Notes: a model not told the origin generated them from the sequence alone. 64,000 nucleotides of DNA from Mycolicibacterium fallax (GCF_010726955.1 NZ_AP022603.1:3224001-3288000); one strand, 5' to 3'. Counted from the first letter of the stretch, positions 1 to 8,621 are shown. Made by a program: numbers and translations.

Positions 1-1951
1 AAACGCTGCGCTTCCCAACGAAGCTCGGGCTCCACGGGTCGAACCGCTCCATTCCAGGAAGCACATCCCCGTCACGATCAGTGAGCGGGACAGTCGGTGT
101 CGCTGCTACCTGATCCAAATCGGGCTTCTTCCCATCGTCGCCCGTCGCCCAGAACTCGTCCTCGGCTCGGATGCCCAAGCGGGGCATGAGTGCTCGTGTC
201 GCGGCGCTGACGGGCTCCCACTGCTCCCATAGGCTGCGTACCTCATCGGTCGGGGGACGCACTTTACGGTCGGCGTCGGGGTCGAGGCTTGTGGTGCCAG
301 GGCTCCATGTGTAGACGGACTGAAATTCAATGAGGTCGCTGCCTGTGGTCACCATGCCTCGCCCTTTTTTGCCCGCAATCCTGCTGCCCAACACCTCGGC
401 GCGGGCGCGAGTCGCGGTGTTGAAAACGCCAGGGTTGTTGAGGGTTTCCGCTTCGGGCTGCCCAAGAGAAACGGTCAGTCCGAGGTTCGCTTGCCAGCTA
501 CCCGGAACAGCGCCAGCGCCTGTTTTCCTGATGGTTTGCGACAGCAGCGCCACGTGTGCTCGGGCTTCACGCGCCAGGCGCAAGATCAGGTCAACGTCGG
601 ACTCGAACGGCGCGGCGCTCTTGTAGGCAGCTCCCAACGTGATGCTTGTCGCGCCCCACTCATCCAACAGCAACAGGATCGGCGGGAAGTCGAACGCGCG
701 TCCGTCGCCGTTCAGCTTCGCCTCCGTCGCGGCTTCGAATCTCCGCTCCACCTCTTCCCTCACGGTTCGAACCATGACGGCTGTTTGCGCTGCGTCGCGC
801 GCCACCATTGCCACACCGGGTGCGGTGTGAAGCGTTGCGAAGTCGGAAGGTTTACCGCTGCTGATGAACGCGGTGAATCCGCCAGCGGTGTCTTTGCCCG
901 TGTCAGGGTCGCGGTAACCCGTGCGGAACATCTCGATGATGCTGCGTGCCCACACACTCTTTCCCGCGCCGGTTCCACCAGCCACCAGCACGTGTGGGAA
1001 ATCGTCTAATGGGTACTTCACGGTTTTACCCCGTGAGTCCAGTCCGAGCATCCAGCAAGCCCCCTCGTAACGCTTCGATGCCTGTTGGGCTGACGCCACA
1101 ATCTCACGCGGCGGTTCAAGGCAAACAGCGGCGGGGAAAGCGCTCGGTGCGTCATCGAAAATCAACAGCGGCGCTCCTGAACTCGTCTCTCCAACACGAA
1201 GGTTTCCCGCTGACATCCCCGCTGCTTTGAAGCCGGCTCGGAGGGTGTCCACCGATGCCTGCCACCGCTTCGGCGGCACATTAACGTCCAGCTCCACCGT
1301 CAACCGAAGTCCATCTTCGGCAACCTGCACACGGGAAATCCTCGGTACAGAAACCGTCGTCAGCTTCCTAGTCCCACTTGCATATTGCCCCGTCCACGGC
1401 TCATCGGTCGTAGTCGCGTGAGTGAGTCCCGCTGCGATGGTTAACTCCCGCCACCAGGTCTCGTCACGTAGGCGCGACAGCACATTGAGGTACCTCTTTT
1501 TGATATCCGTCCAGACAGCCAGGGTCTCCCTAGCCTTTTCGCGCCAGGTTTCATCCCGCATGAGGTCACCGTTTCGGGATCGCATGAAACCGGGTCCGAA
1601 CACCACCGCCTTCTGGTCGGGGGACTCGGGATGAGGGAGGAACGCAAGGGGCAACGGAGCGGCGTGATGCGACACTCGCATCGGCTTCAGCGCGGCGTTG
1701 TTGCCACCGACATATTCCGTGCGCGGCGCTGAATACCAGCTCTTTTCCTGATCCTGATACCCACGGATGAGCTGCTGGTTTTCCCGCTGCCGTGCGGTGA
1801 CGGCGGCGGCTGCTGCCCGCTGCTCACGGTCTAACGCTCGGTCAGCGGCGCGCCGAGCTTCGCGCCGATCAGCAGCGTGATCCCTGTAGTCCTGCCTGTA
1901 CCTCCAGCGACGGTCTGCTGGGTCTTCCAACCACCTACCGATGAATCCCAT
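1..1951 (-). CDS. FtsK/SpoIIIE (TraB-like) DNA translocase, 3' end outside window
   Basis: The ATG at 1949-1951 opens a frame that stays open to the left edge, giving at least 650 residues. A Walker A motif GGTGAGKS lies near residue 325 and a hydrophobic Walker B strand ending LLLLDEWG near residue 430, the arrangement of FtsK/HerA hexameric DNA pumps. In AICEs such a protein (TraB) moves double-stranded DNA between mycelial or cell partners after binding 8-bp repeats; that role is inferred from the context. The N-terminal part (residues about 20-70) is charged and rich in Arg/Glu, without obvious membrane segments. The DNA-recognition gamma domain, if present, lies in the missing C-terminus. 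The gene starts 2 bp after the stop of the upstream membrane-protein gene, so the two are probably co-translated. Confidence 0.85.
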   Translation of the reverse strand, partial: MGFIGRWLEDPADRRWRYRQDYRDHAADRREARRAADRALDREQRAAAAAVTARQRENQQLIRGYQDQEKSWYSAPRTEYVGGNNAALKPMRVSHHAAPLPLAFLPHPESPDQKAVVFGPGFMRSRNGDLMRDETWREKARETLAVWTDIKKRYLNVLSRLRDETWWRELTIAAGLTHATTTDEPWTGQYASGTRKLTTVSVPRISRVQVAEDGLRLTVELDVNVPPKRWQASVDTLRAGFKAAGMSAGNLRVGETSSGAPLLIFDDAPSAFPAAVCLEPPREIVASAQQASKRYEGACWMLGLDSRGKTVKYPLDDFPHVLVAGGTGAGKSVWARSIIEMFRTGYRDPDTGKDTAGGFTAFISSGKPSDFATLHTAPGVAMVARDAAQTAVMVRTVREEVERRFEAATEAKLNGDGRAFDFPPILLLLDEWGATSITLGAAYKSAAPFESDVDLILRLAREARAHVALLSQTIRKTGAGAVPGSWQANLGLTVSLGQPEAETLNNPGVFNTATRARAEVLGSRIAGKKGRGMVTTGSDLIEFQSVYTWSPGTTSLDPDADRKVRPPTDEVRSLWEQWEPVSAATRALMPRLGIRAEDEFWATGDDGKKPDLDQVAATPTVPLTDRDGDVLPGMERFDPWSPSFVGKRSV

Positions 1952-1953
1952 CG

Positions 1954-2430
1954 TCAGAATCCATCCTCGTCAGATATGTCATCGAACGAGTTGTTCACAT
2001 TCCCCTGGGACTGCCCATTCGGGGCATTCCCAGGGGTTGATGGGTTACGGGAAGCGATGTCCTCGTACCGATCACGGGGGATAACCCTGCCGTCAGGAAG
2101 GGTGACGTATTCCGTGTGCGCGCTTGGCGGTGTAGCTGGGAGCTGCGAGCGCAGCTCGTCCGCCGCGTTGCTCAACTCCCCGCCCTCGCGCGCCAGCCAC
2201 ACGCCCATGCCGATGCCAAAAGCTGCGATCACCAGGCTTATCGGACGGTCGATAACCACCATCACAATGCCGAAAACGATGCTTGCGCCGATGGTGATCA
2301 AGGCTTGCATCCCCTTCTGCTCAGACGCCTCATCCAGTCGCTGTATCTCGGCAACCAGCTCGTCGTAATCACTCGTCGGGTTCACGGGCTGCTGCATGTA
2401 TGCGGGGTCGTAGTTTCCGTGGTTGTTCAT
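1954..2430 (-). CDS. small membrane protein with acidic Phe-terminated tail
   Basis: 158 residues. Two adjacent hydrophobic segments (about residues 43-80, around TIGASIVFGIVMVV and SLVIAAFGIGMGVWL) predict a membrane hairpin with both long tails on the same side. The C-terminal half is polar, and the last residues SFDDISDEDGF closely resemble the tail of the next gene's product (SFDAFDDEDF). The family is not recognised. It sits directly upstream of the FtsK-like translocase and may anchor or recruit it (inference). Confidence 0.75.
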   Translation of the reverse strand: MNNHGNYDPAYMQQPVNPTSDYDELVAEIQRLDEASEQKGMQALITIGASIVFGIVMVVIDRPISLVIAAFGIGMGVWLAREGGELSNAADELRSQLPATPPSAHTEYVTLPDGRVIPRDRYEDIASRNPSTPGNAPNGQSQGNVNNSFDDISDEDGF

Positions 2431-2432
2431 CT

Positions 2433-3134
2433 CTAAAAATCCTCATCATCGAAGGCGTCAAATGACGCGCCAGGGGTCGGACGCGGCGGTGTCGTCGTGC
2501 CCGTCGCGGGCTGCTGTTGCCCACCAGCAACGCCAGCATCGAAGCTCGGAGCTGCTGGTGCGTCGGGCAAATCGGGGTCGCCAGCAAACTCGGGGCTGCT
2601 GGTGTAGGTGTCCTCGCGGCGTCCCATACCGCCGATGAGAAGCACAACCGAAAGCAGTCCGAACGGGATGAATCCCCAGAACCACATCGGTCGCGCTTCG
2701 CTGCAAACCTCGCCCTTGCTGTTGGGAACAACACCAGGCTTCACCGATCCCACGGGCGGGGTGCCCGCTGCCGTGAAGCTGCCCGTGTTGATGAGGCATG
2801 AGCTTTCCGCTTGGGTCAGCATCGCTGTTCTACCGAGGGCGACGTTGCAGCTCTTGTAGGCACTGTTGGTGTCGCCGAACGAAGCGCTCGCTGCCCTCTT
2901 CACATCGAAGGTTGACGGGGATGCGGGACTGGACGGCTTCGGTGCGCGGGTCTCCAGGGGTTTCAGCTCATCCAGTACCAGACCATCCGTGCCGTCCACG
3001 ATCTTGTCCAGCAGGCTGCGGGTGTCGGTCTGCTCCACCTTCGGGGCTGGTTTGCACACGGTGTCGCCCGCGAAGGTGCCGCCCACGAAACAGACCAGCG
3101 CCGCGCCTGCTGCGACAGCGGCGGGGATGCTCAT
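2433..3134 (-). CDS. exported membrane protein with acidic Phe-terminated tail
   Basis: 233 residues. An N-terminal hydrophobic segment (residues about 4-22) and a second segment around residues 148-172 (MWFWGFIPFGLLSVVLL) predict an external domain of about 120 residues between them, with several cysteines (in CKPAP, KSCN, SSCL, EVCSE) that could form disulfides outside the cell. The C-terminal cytoplasmic tail is Gly/Pro-rich and ends SFDAFDDEDF, the same short motif as the downstream gene product. The family is not recognised. It belongs to the gene run leading to the translocase, so a transfer-channel component is a reasonable guess. Confidence 0.75.
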   Translation of the reverse strand: MSIPAAVAAGAALVCFVGGTFAGDTVCKPAPKVEQTDTRSLLDKIVDGTDGLVLDELKPLETRAPKPSSPASPSTFDVKRAASASFGDTNSAYKSCNVALGRTAMLTQAESSCLINTGSFTAAGTPPVGSVKPGVVPNSKGEVCSEARPMWFWGFIPFGLLSVVLLIGGMGRREDTYTSSPEFAGDPDLPDAPAAPSFDAGVAGGQQQPATGTTTPPRPTPGASFDAFDDEDF

Positions 3135-3523
3135 CAGGACTCATCCCCTGTGATGGTGTGTGCGGGACGTGACGCATCGCGGCGGGACTGAACGAACCGA
3201 TATCCAGCGAAACCGACAGCCACCAGGACGAGGGTCGCGGCGGCGGTCACCCCTACGGTCTCCCACGGGAAGCCAGGATCGGGCTGCGCGAGTGCGTCAC
3301 GGAAGCTCTTCTCCATGATCTGCTCGATGACGCTGTTCGGGTCGGGATGATCAGCGGGGATCAGGATGGACGGAAGCGTGTCGTTGCAGACGGTCTCTTC
3401 TGCTCCAGGCTGATGGGTCAGGGTTCCGCCGCCCTCGGGGATGGGTTCCATCACCTCATAGGTTGGAAATCCCCTGTCCTCTACAAAAACAGGGCTCGGG
3501 GTCGGGGTTGGTGTGGTTGTCAT
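3134..3523 (-). CDS. single-pass membrane protein of the transfer gene cluster
   Basis: 129 residues. The N-terminus is rich in Thr/Pro (MTTTPTPTPSP). One hydrophobic segment at about residues 90-110 (VGVTAAATLVLVAVGFAGY) is followed by a basic stop-transfer stretch (RFVQSRRD) and a short tail, so most of the protein should lie outside. The ATG is preceded by a good ribosome site (GAGGAG). Its stop overlaps the start of the next gene by one base, which marks it as first gene of the run that ends with the FtsK-like translocase. The family is not recognised. Confidence 0.7.
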   Translation of the reverse strand: MTTTPTPTPSPVFVEDRGFPTYEVMEPIPEGGGTLTHQPGAEETVCNDTLPSILIPADHPDPNSVIEQIMEKSFRDALAQPDPGFPWETVGVTAAATLVLVAVGFAGYRFVQSRRDASRPAHTITGDES

Positions 3524-4011
3524 TTTGGTGCTCCTCTATATAGGGGGAGCGCCGTTCTCGTAACGGGAGCGATGCTCCGTGTCGATTGGCTGTAAATTAA
3601 TGCTCAATTAGCGGCGGCTGAACGTAGTGAATGCCGCTGTAAAGCATTAAATAACCAATTAGTAGAATGGTAGCATCCATTTCCAAATAATGTCCAGTAG
3701 CTAGCAAAACTTCTTTTGCACTTCTTTTCCCTATCCCATTCTCCTATCAAAACCACCTCCTATCAGCACATATGGTGTTATCCACTCATTAACACAATTG
3801 GGCTGCGGAATGGTGATAGCTAATAAGGATTAATAGTGTCCTTGTAACAATCCCCGTAACGAAAATAGGATATGAGAATTAGCGGTGTGAGTGTGTCTAT
3901 AGGCGGGTTTGCACAGGTCAGAACACCCAAAACACATACGGTTCTGTTACGGGGACAAACGGGGACAATCGTCCTTGTAAGGGTGCCGCTGTAACGGGAT
4001 GCGGGCAAGAG
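3524..4011. other. AT-rich intergenic region with divergent or leader signals
   Basis: About 490 bases without a convincing gene. The DNA is much richer in A/T than the flanking genes. A TATATAG box at 3538-3544 lies on the minus strand just upstream of the 3523 start. A copy of the recurrent motif CAGGTCAGA lies near 3914. Short stretches repeat the word ACGGGGACAA around 3950-3966. A 62-codon minus-strand frame (3820-4008) has no supporting ribosome site and I do not call it. Confidence 0.5.
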
Positions 4012-4048
4012 AAAACCCCGCTGCGGGAGAGAGTCGCAACGGGGTTTT
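4012..4048 (-). terminator. rho-independent terminator after the SpdB-like gene
   Basis: AAAACCCCG at 4012-4020 pairs with CGGGGTTTT at 4040-4048 around a 19-base loop that can itself pair in part. The A/T runs on both sides make it usable in either direction. It lies 20 bases beyond the stop codon of the gene at 4068-5024. Confidence 0.8.
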
Positions 4049-4067
4049 CTGATCAGGGATGGTGCCG

Positions 4068-5024
4068 TTAGACGGCTACCAGCTCACGGTGAGCTTCCGA
4101 ATGCCGTGAGTCACGGATCTGACGAACGGTGCGCTCGCCCATGCCCAGCGTCGAGGCGATGGCGAGCACAGGGGTGTCATCGTCCAGCTGACGGAGAACC
4201 TCAGCCACGGTCGCGGCGGGGGTGCGCTTGCCCGTGCGCTTCAGCAGCGCCCGTGCCTCGGTCAGGTGCTCATCGGTCACACGGTCAGTCACAGGATCGT
4301 TCACAGGATCGTTCACAGGCGCGGTCGCAGCCACATGAGGAACGGTCACGGGACGGTCGTTCACACGGTCGTTCATAGGTGCGGAAACGGTCACAGGACG
4401 GTCGTTCACACGGGCGGTCGGACAGTCAACCACACGGTCGTTCACACGGTCAGCCGCAACTACCTGCGGTGACGCTGCTGAACGTGCGGTACGAAGGTCA
4501 GCGTCAGATGCGGGACGGAGCGCGAACCACGCGGCGGTGCATACCAGGAGTACGGCGTCGATGGTCGCGGGGAAAGCGTAGGACGCCCATCCAGACATAC
4601 CGCCCATGATCGCCACTGCCCGTAGGTGCTCATAGGAGACACCGAGCGAAACACCGAACACCGCAGCGCCAACCATCACAGCCACACGGAACAACCAGGG
4701 GCTGTTACGCAACCGAACCACGTTCGCGCGAGTGACGGCTCCCACGGACGACAGGGTGTAGATAATGTGCAGCGCCCACGCTGCCATCACAGGCGCGAGG
4801 CTGAAGACGATGATGCTCAGCACACGTCCAGCTGCCGAGGGGATGGTCGCCGTGACGTTGCCCGCCACGGTCAACAGCAGCCCCGCAGCGATGCCCAGCA
4901 GCATGATCTTGCGAGCGTGCGCTCGGTCGCGCTCGGCGTCCAGCTCTACGGTGACGTGAAGCTGTTCAGCTTCACGGTCAGCCTTCGACAACTTCTTCTT
5001 CGGGGGTGATGCTGTTCCGTTCAT
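4068..5024 (-). CDS. SpdB-like (DUF2637-type) membrane protein with C-terminal HTH
   Basis: 318 residues. A basic N-terminus (PPKKKLSKADREAE) is followed by about four membrane segments (residues about 40-175). Then comes a repetitive linker built from VNDR/VNDP/MNDRVNDRPVTV units (about residues 190-250). The C-terminal region contains a helix-turn-helix-like stretch (VLAIASTLGMGERTVRQIR). This layout matches mobile-element spread proteins of the SpdB/DUF2637 type in actinomycete plasmids, which help intramycelial or intercellular DNA spread. The ribosome site is AGGAGAG before the ATG. The linker-coding DNA is itself an array of repeats. Specific function is inferred. Confidence 0.7.
   Translation of the reverse strand: MNGTASPPKKKLSKADREAEQLHVTVELDAERDRAHARKIMLLGIAAGLLLTVAGNVTATIPSAAGRVLSIIVFSLAPVMAAWALHIIYTLSSVGAVTRANVVRLRNSPWLFRVAVMVGAAVFGVSLGVSYEHLRAVAIMGGMSGWASYAFPATIDAVLLVCTAAWFALRPASDADLRTARSAASPQVVAADRVNDRVVDCPTARVNDRPVTVSAPMNDRVNDRPVTVPHVAATAPVNDPVNDPVTDRVTDEHLTEARALLKRTGKRTPAATVAEVLRQLDDDTPVLAIASTLGMGERTVRQIRDSRHSEAHRELVAV
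4270..4455. repeat. degenerate 12-bp repeat array inside the SpdB-like gene
   Basis: The plus strand repeatedly shows GGTCGTTCACAC and close variants (GGATCGTTCACA twice in tandem, GGTCAGTCACA, CGGTCGTTCACACGG three or more times). On the coding strand these specify the VNDR/VNDP units. The array is either a protein repeat or a DNA-binding array that happens to be coding. Confidence 0.7.
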
Positions 5025-5062
5025 TTCTCTCTCCTGATCTATCTAGCAAACGTGCGATGAAG

Positions 5063-5998
5063 CTAGCTCGACGTACTGACTAACGCGCGAGCTGGTTTCC
5101 TACCTGATGCCAAGCTGCGCACAACACTCCAGTCCATGCCCAAAACTTCGGGATCGGACAAGCTGTATTCCCCTCCCCGTACAGGGCTGCCGACGAGGGT
5201 GAACGCTCCCTTCGACACGCCCATCTCCAGCGCAGCGCTGGTGTGCTGACGAAGGCGGCTGCGTACCCGCTCACGCAAAACGTGACGGGTAGCGGGCTGC
5301 AAGACACTCATCAAAACCGCCAACTCGCGAGCGCAATCGAGCACGGGCGAGTCGCCTACGGGGGTGATGGGGATCATCGGGCTCCCCGCTTGGTCAGCGA
5401 GCATCTCCAACGCTGCAACAGCCCGTTGGAGGAGGGCGGGATCGGCGGTGATACTGCCGCCGGCCACTGCCCCTTGGAATGCCGTAGGGCTTGTCCCAGG
5501 GGCTTGTGGCTTGCGGTATGCAACGGGAGCGTGCAAGCCCTCGTCCATCTGGTCATACGGGCGGGGCTGCGGCTGCACACGTTCAATCCCAGGGGCTGTT
5601 TGCCCAGGGGTCGGAACGGGTGCGGGTGCTGACTTAGGTGTCCACCATCCGATCCCACAACGGGCTACACCACCATCCACCACCAGGAGGTGAGTGTCGG
5701 TGAGGAACTTCAGCGCGGCGGGGTCGAGGTCGGTGACGGGGACGACAGCGGCTCGGTCGGTGAACTTGGACAGGATGCCCGCAGCGTTGGTGACGAGGGT
5801 GTTGGGGAGGTTCAGCACGACATCCTCGGTGTCGGTGTAGACCCACCAGTTCTTCTGCATACCGAGCTTCAGCGCGGCGGTGCGGACGGTGCTCGGGATA
5901 GCCGTGATCATCCGAGGGGAATAGCTCCGTGGATGGTGAGTGACGCAGTTCCAGAGGATGATCGCGGCGGCGTCCTCGACGGTTGGTGTGGTGCTCAT
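5063..5998 (-). CDS. hypothetical protein of block 1
   Basis: 311 residues, soluble, no signal or membrane segment. The N-terminal 110 residues (with HHPRSYSPRMITAIPS and two Trp residues in NWWVYTD) look like a compact domain, followed by a Pro-rich linker (residues about 125-175) and a helical C-terminal domain rich in Arg (HVLRERVRSRLRQHTS). A 45-bp part of the linker coding region (5461-5502) has an imperfect second copy in the origin region. Ribosome site GGAGAG before the ATG. I do not recognise the family. Placement between the SpdB-like gene and the DUF3987-like ATPase suggests a replication or transfer accessory role. Confidence 0.7.
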   Translation of the reverse strand: MSTTPTVEDAAAIILWNCVTHHPRSYSPRMITAIPSTVRTAALKLGMQKNWWVYTDTEDVVLNLPNTLVTNAAGILSKFTDRAAVVPVTDLDPAALKFLTDTHLLVVDGGVARCGIGWWTPKSAPAPVPTPGQTAPGIERVQPQPRPYDQMDEGLHAPVAYRKPQAPGTSPTAFQGAVAGGSITADPALLQRAVAALEMLADQAGSPMIPITPVGDSPVLDCARELAVLMSVLQPATRHVLRERVRSRLRQHTSAALEMGVSKGAFTLVGSPVRGGEYSLSDPEVLGMDWSVVRSLASGRKPARALVSTSS

Positions 5999-6032
5999 GG
6001 TCTGCTCTCTCCTTACTTGGGTTGTTGGGTTG

Positions 6033-6416
6033 CTACGGGGACTGCTCGGGGTTGGCGGCGCTCCTGCTCTTGGTCAAAAACTCGGTGATGGCTTCTTTTG
6101 TCGAATCGCGGATCACGCGTTCAAAATCCACATATGCGATCTGCCAGCACTTGCTTTCGAGCCAGTCCCGAAACACATCGGTGACGGCTTCCTCCACATC
6201 AACAGCGGGTGAGATGCTCACGTACTTACGGAAGCGTTCGAACTCCGCTTCGGATGCGACTGTCAGACGGTCGCCACACATCACAAGAGGGCGTCCGAGT
6301 TTGTCCCAAGCGATGACAGGGCGGCGAATGTCGTAGTTGTTGGAGTCCTCCTCTTCAGGCGAGAGGACGTAGCGGGCGGTAGCCCCCGCAAGCTCGGGAG
6401 TGTGTGGAATTGCCAT
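6033..6416 (-). CDS. hypothetical protein of block 1
   Basis: 127 residues, acidic, soluble, no motif that I recognise. The start is supported by GGAAGAAAG upstream of the ATG. It lies 37 bases after the ATPase gene and 34 bases before the next gene, so it is probably part of one transcript running from about 7974 to 5063. Confidence 0.65.
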   Translation of the reverse strand: MAIPHTPELAGATARYVLSPEEEDSNNYDIRRPVIAWDKLGRPLVMCGDRLTVASEAEFERFRKYVSISPAVDVEEAVTDVFRDWLESKCWQIAYVDFERVIRDSTKEAITEFLTKSRSAANPEQSP

Positions 6417-6453
6417 TTTCTTTCTTCCTTACTTCTTGTTTTTGGACTGACAG

Positions 6454-7974
6454 TTATGAGCCTGTGTAGGCGTCGATGCCCGTAGCACCGTCCGCTACCC
6501 AATAACGGGTCTTCCCAGCGGGATCGGTAGTGGCGGTGATGTCCCCTGCGGCGACATGAACGTCGATGAAGCTCTGGGTTTGCTTGCGTTGCTTTGCGGG
6601 CATGTTCCGAGCTATGTCGCTCGGCAGCGCTCCGAATTGCGGTGTCCGAGATCCGACTTTCCACTTGTCGGTCTTCAGAATTTCCAACACACGATCCAGT
6701 GCCGCCTGCTGCGCGGCGTCGGAAGCCTTCTCCAGGAATCCCTCACGGGCAAGCCACCGCTCGCCGTCCAGGATGCCCTTGTCGCGTGCCTCCGCCATCT
6801 TCTTCTTGTCTGCCGAGATGATGCAGTAGGCGCGGGCGCGGCGGCTGTATTCCAGAAGGCACTCCGCCCACCACCAAGCCTCACGGTCGATGACGGCGGG
6901 GTTCCCGAGTCCAGCCCGCCATCCCGCGAAGATCGCGGCGAGACGGACACAGAGGTTGTCGGCGTGTGCGTCGAGCGGGTTGCCCAACTTTCCCTTCAAG
7001 ACGCGAGCGCGCCGCACTTCGAGCTCCTGGAGGACTTCATCGTCCACGGTGAGCCCGTTGGTCGGACCCCACACAACGAGCGTCGGTGCCTGAAGCTGAA
7101 GACTCATGGCGGGTACGCCGAGCGCCTTCTCGACTTTGCGTTTGTACCCACGGATAGCGGGTGAGGTGTCTGGTGCGTCCACGTCAGGCAAGGGGAACCA
7201 CAACAGCCGCTGCAAGGTGCCACCAGTAGCGTCCTCCAAGAGCACACCAGCGTGATCAGGCTGCGCTCCCACGAACATCACGAAGCGGTAGGTTCCCGCT
7301 TCGACCTTGCATCCGAATCCGGACTTCAAACGGGTGATGGACTCATCGCCCGCGTTCTCGCCAGTGAACAGTGACCGCATGGTCGCATCGAGGGTCGAGT
7401 TTGCGTTCGCGCTCTTCGCGGCCAACTGATCAATTTCCCCCCAGTTAGCCCAGACAGGCTCATCGTGGCGAACGGTTTCGCTTCCCTTACCGTCAGCGGC
7501 GGGGACGGTCTCAAAGAAAGCGTTGATAAGCGCCTCTCCCGATGCGGGGGTGTGCGCGCGGTACCCGCCCAGGGGGTTGGCGGTGACCATCGGAGCATCG
7601 AGGGTGACGCCCTTACCGAGCCCCGATGCGCCCACGAGGCACACCATCAGGTTCAGGGGAATAGCCCGCCCGCTGACTCCCGTGCCCACCGACACCTTCG
7701 ATGCATCACAGCACCCCACACCGAGCGCCTTGCTCAGCAGCGCGACAGGGTTGCCTTTCTGGTACCCGCGCGCCACCAGCTCGATGATGGAGATAAGGGG
7801 GACGCCGCACTCCATGACTTCGGAATACAGCTCGTCGTCAGCGAGCTTATTAAGGGGCAAGCCTTCGTTAATGGACTGAAACTTGGGTGTGGACGGCTTC
7901 ATGTAGGAGTGCGTCTGCAACCGAGGGTCAGCGGGAGCGCTTATTGCGGTATCCGAATTTGGTGATATAGTCAC
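6454..7974 (-). CDS. DUF3987-like P-loop ATPase, probable replication helicase
   Basis: 506 residues from a GTG at 7972-7974 with GGAAGG eight bases upstream; longer in-frame starts lack a ribosome site. A P-loop GASGLGKG occurs near residue 115, and an acidic strand in WANWGEIDQL near residue 180 could be Walker B. The region VWGPTNGLTVDDEVLQELEVRRA and the helical C-terminus are like DUF3987/primase-associated ATPases carried by actinobacterial plasmids and phages. The second K/S of a classical Walker A is replaced by G (GKG instead of GKS/T), which is unusual. It lies next to the origin-like region, consistent with a helicase role. No primase domain is attached. Confidence 0.7.
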   Translation of the reverse strand: MTISPNSDTAISAPADPRLQTHSYMKPSTPKFQSINEGLPLNKLADDELYSEVMECGVPLISIIELVARGYQKGNPVALLSKALGVGCCDASKVSVGTGVSGRAIPLNLMVCLVGASGLGKGVTLDAPMVTANPLGGYRAHTPASGEALINAFFETVPAADGKGSETVRHDEPVWANWGEIDQLAAKSANANSTLDATMRSLFTGENAGDESITRLKSGFGCKVEAGTYRFVMFVGAQPDHAGVLLEDATGGTLQRLLWFPLPDVDAPDTSPAIRGYKRKVEKALGVPAMSLQLQAPTLVVWGPTNGLTVDDEVLQELEVRRARVLKGKLGNPLDAHADNLCVRLAAIFAGWRAGLGNPAVIDREAWWWAECLLEYSRRARAYCIISADKKKMAEARDKGILDGERWLAREGFLEKASDAAQQAALDRVLEILKTDKWKVGSRTPQFGALPSDIARNMPAKQRKQTQSFIDVHVAAGDITATTDPAGKTRYWVADGATGIDAYTGS

Positions 7975-7989
7975 AATTAGTTCCTTCCG

Positions 7990-8030
7990 AAAAACCGTCC
8001 CGGTGCCTACCAAAGCGGGGGCGGTTTTTT
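7990..8030. terminator. bidirectional terminator-like hairpin
   Basis: AAAAACCGTCCC at 7990-8001 faces GGGGGCGGTTTTTT at 8017-8030. The imperfect stem has A/T runs on both sides. It separates the excisionase-like gene from the ATPase gene on the minus strand. Confidence 0.7.
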
Positions 8031-8038
8031 GTTGTCTA

Positions 8039-8263
8039 TTACTTGGTTCTCGTCGTCAGTCGCCAGCCCCACAAACGGAGCGCGTCGCGTGGGTCAATAG
8101 CCCAAGTGTTTCCCACCTTCAGAGCGGGAAGCCTGCCCGATTCCACGGCAGTAATTACGCCGCGTCGAGTCAATCCGAAGAGGTCGGCTATCCAGGTAAC
8201 GCCCACCTTCTCGGGGAGTTCGCCCTGAATCGGTACGGGAAACTCGAGAGTGACGGTTGTCAT
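8039..8263 (-). CDS. excisionase-like HTH (HTH_17/MerR-type) protein
   Basis: 74 residues from the ATG at 8261-8263, chosen because AGAAAGG lies eight bases upstream; an ATG 24 bases further has no such site. The core VTWIADLFGLTRRGVITAVESGRLPALKVG matches the winged HTH of excisionases and small MerR-like factors that bend att or origin DNA. It opens towards the ATPase gene and is divergent from the origin-like region. It could be the element's Xis, although no integrase is visible, or a replication/copy-control regulator. Confidence 0.75.
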   Translation of the reverse strand: MTTVTLEFPVPIQGELPEKVGVTWIADLFGLTRRGVITAVESGRLPALKVGNTWAIDPRDALRLWGWRLTTRTK

Positions 8264-8525
8264 TTCTTGTCGCCTTTCTAGCTGCATTTGTGCGTCTGTA
8301 TATAGCCTAACTCGTATTTGCGCTTTTCAGTTCCCAGCTAGCAACGAAATTTATTACCATTCACAGAGGGTGTTAATGCCACATAAACACAGGTCAGAAG
8401 TATTTTTCGGAGCCCGCGAAGTGGTGAATTGGAGAAGATGCAGGTCAGATAGCAAATTCACCAAAGAACGCGTTGAATTCCGTTATTGGCTGTAATCAGC
8501 GCAGCGCACACCGTTTATCTATTAG

Positions 8526-8541
8526 TGTGACGAAGGTCACA
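8526..8541. promoter_or_regulatory. perfect Crp-type palindrome
   Basis: TGTGACGAAGGTCACA fits the mycobacterial Crp consensus TGTGA-N6-TCACA in all ten conserved positions. It lies about 95 bases before the 8-bp repeat array. Binding by the host Crp encoded at 31678-32352 is inference. Confidence 0.6.
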
Positions 8542-8621
8542 TGCGTGAATGGCTGAATGGCTTATATCCGCCGCCTAGAGACACCGATCAGCTTCACTCA
8601 CTAATGTCCGCCGCGTCCTAT

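Noticed and set aside
3820..4008. 62-codon minus-strand ORF in the AT-rich gap
   Set aside because: No ribosome site, biased composition and overlap with probable promoter DNA; not supported as a gene.
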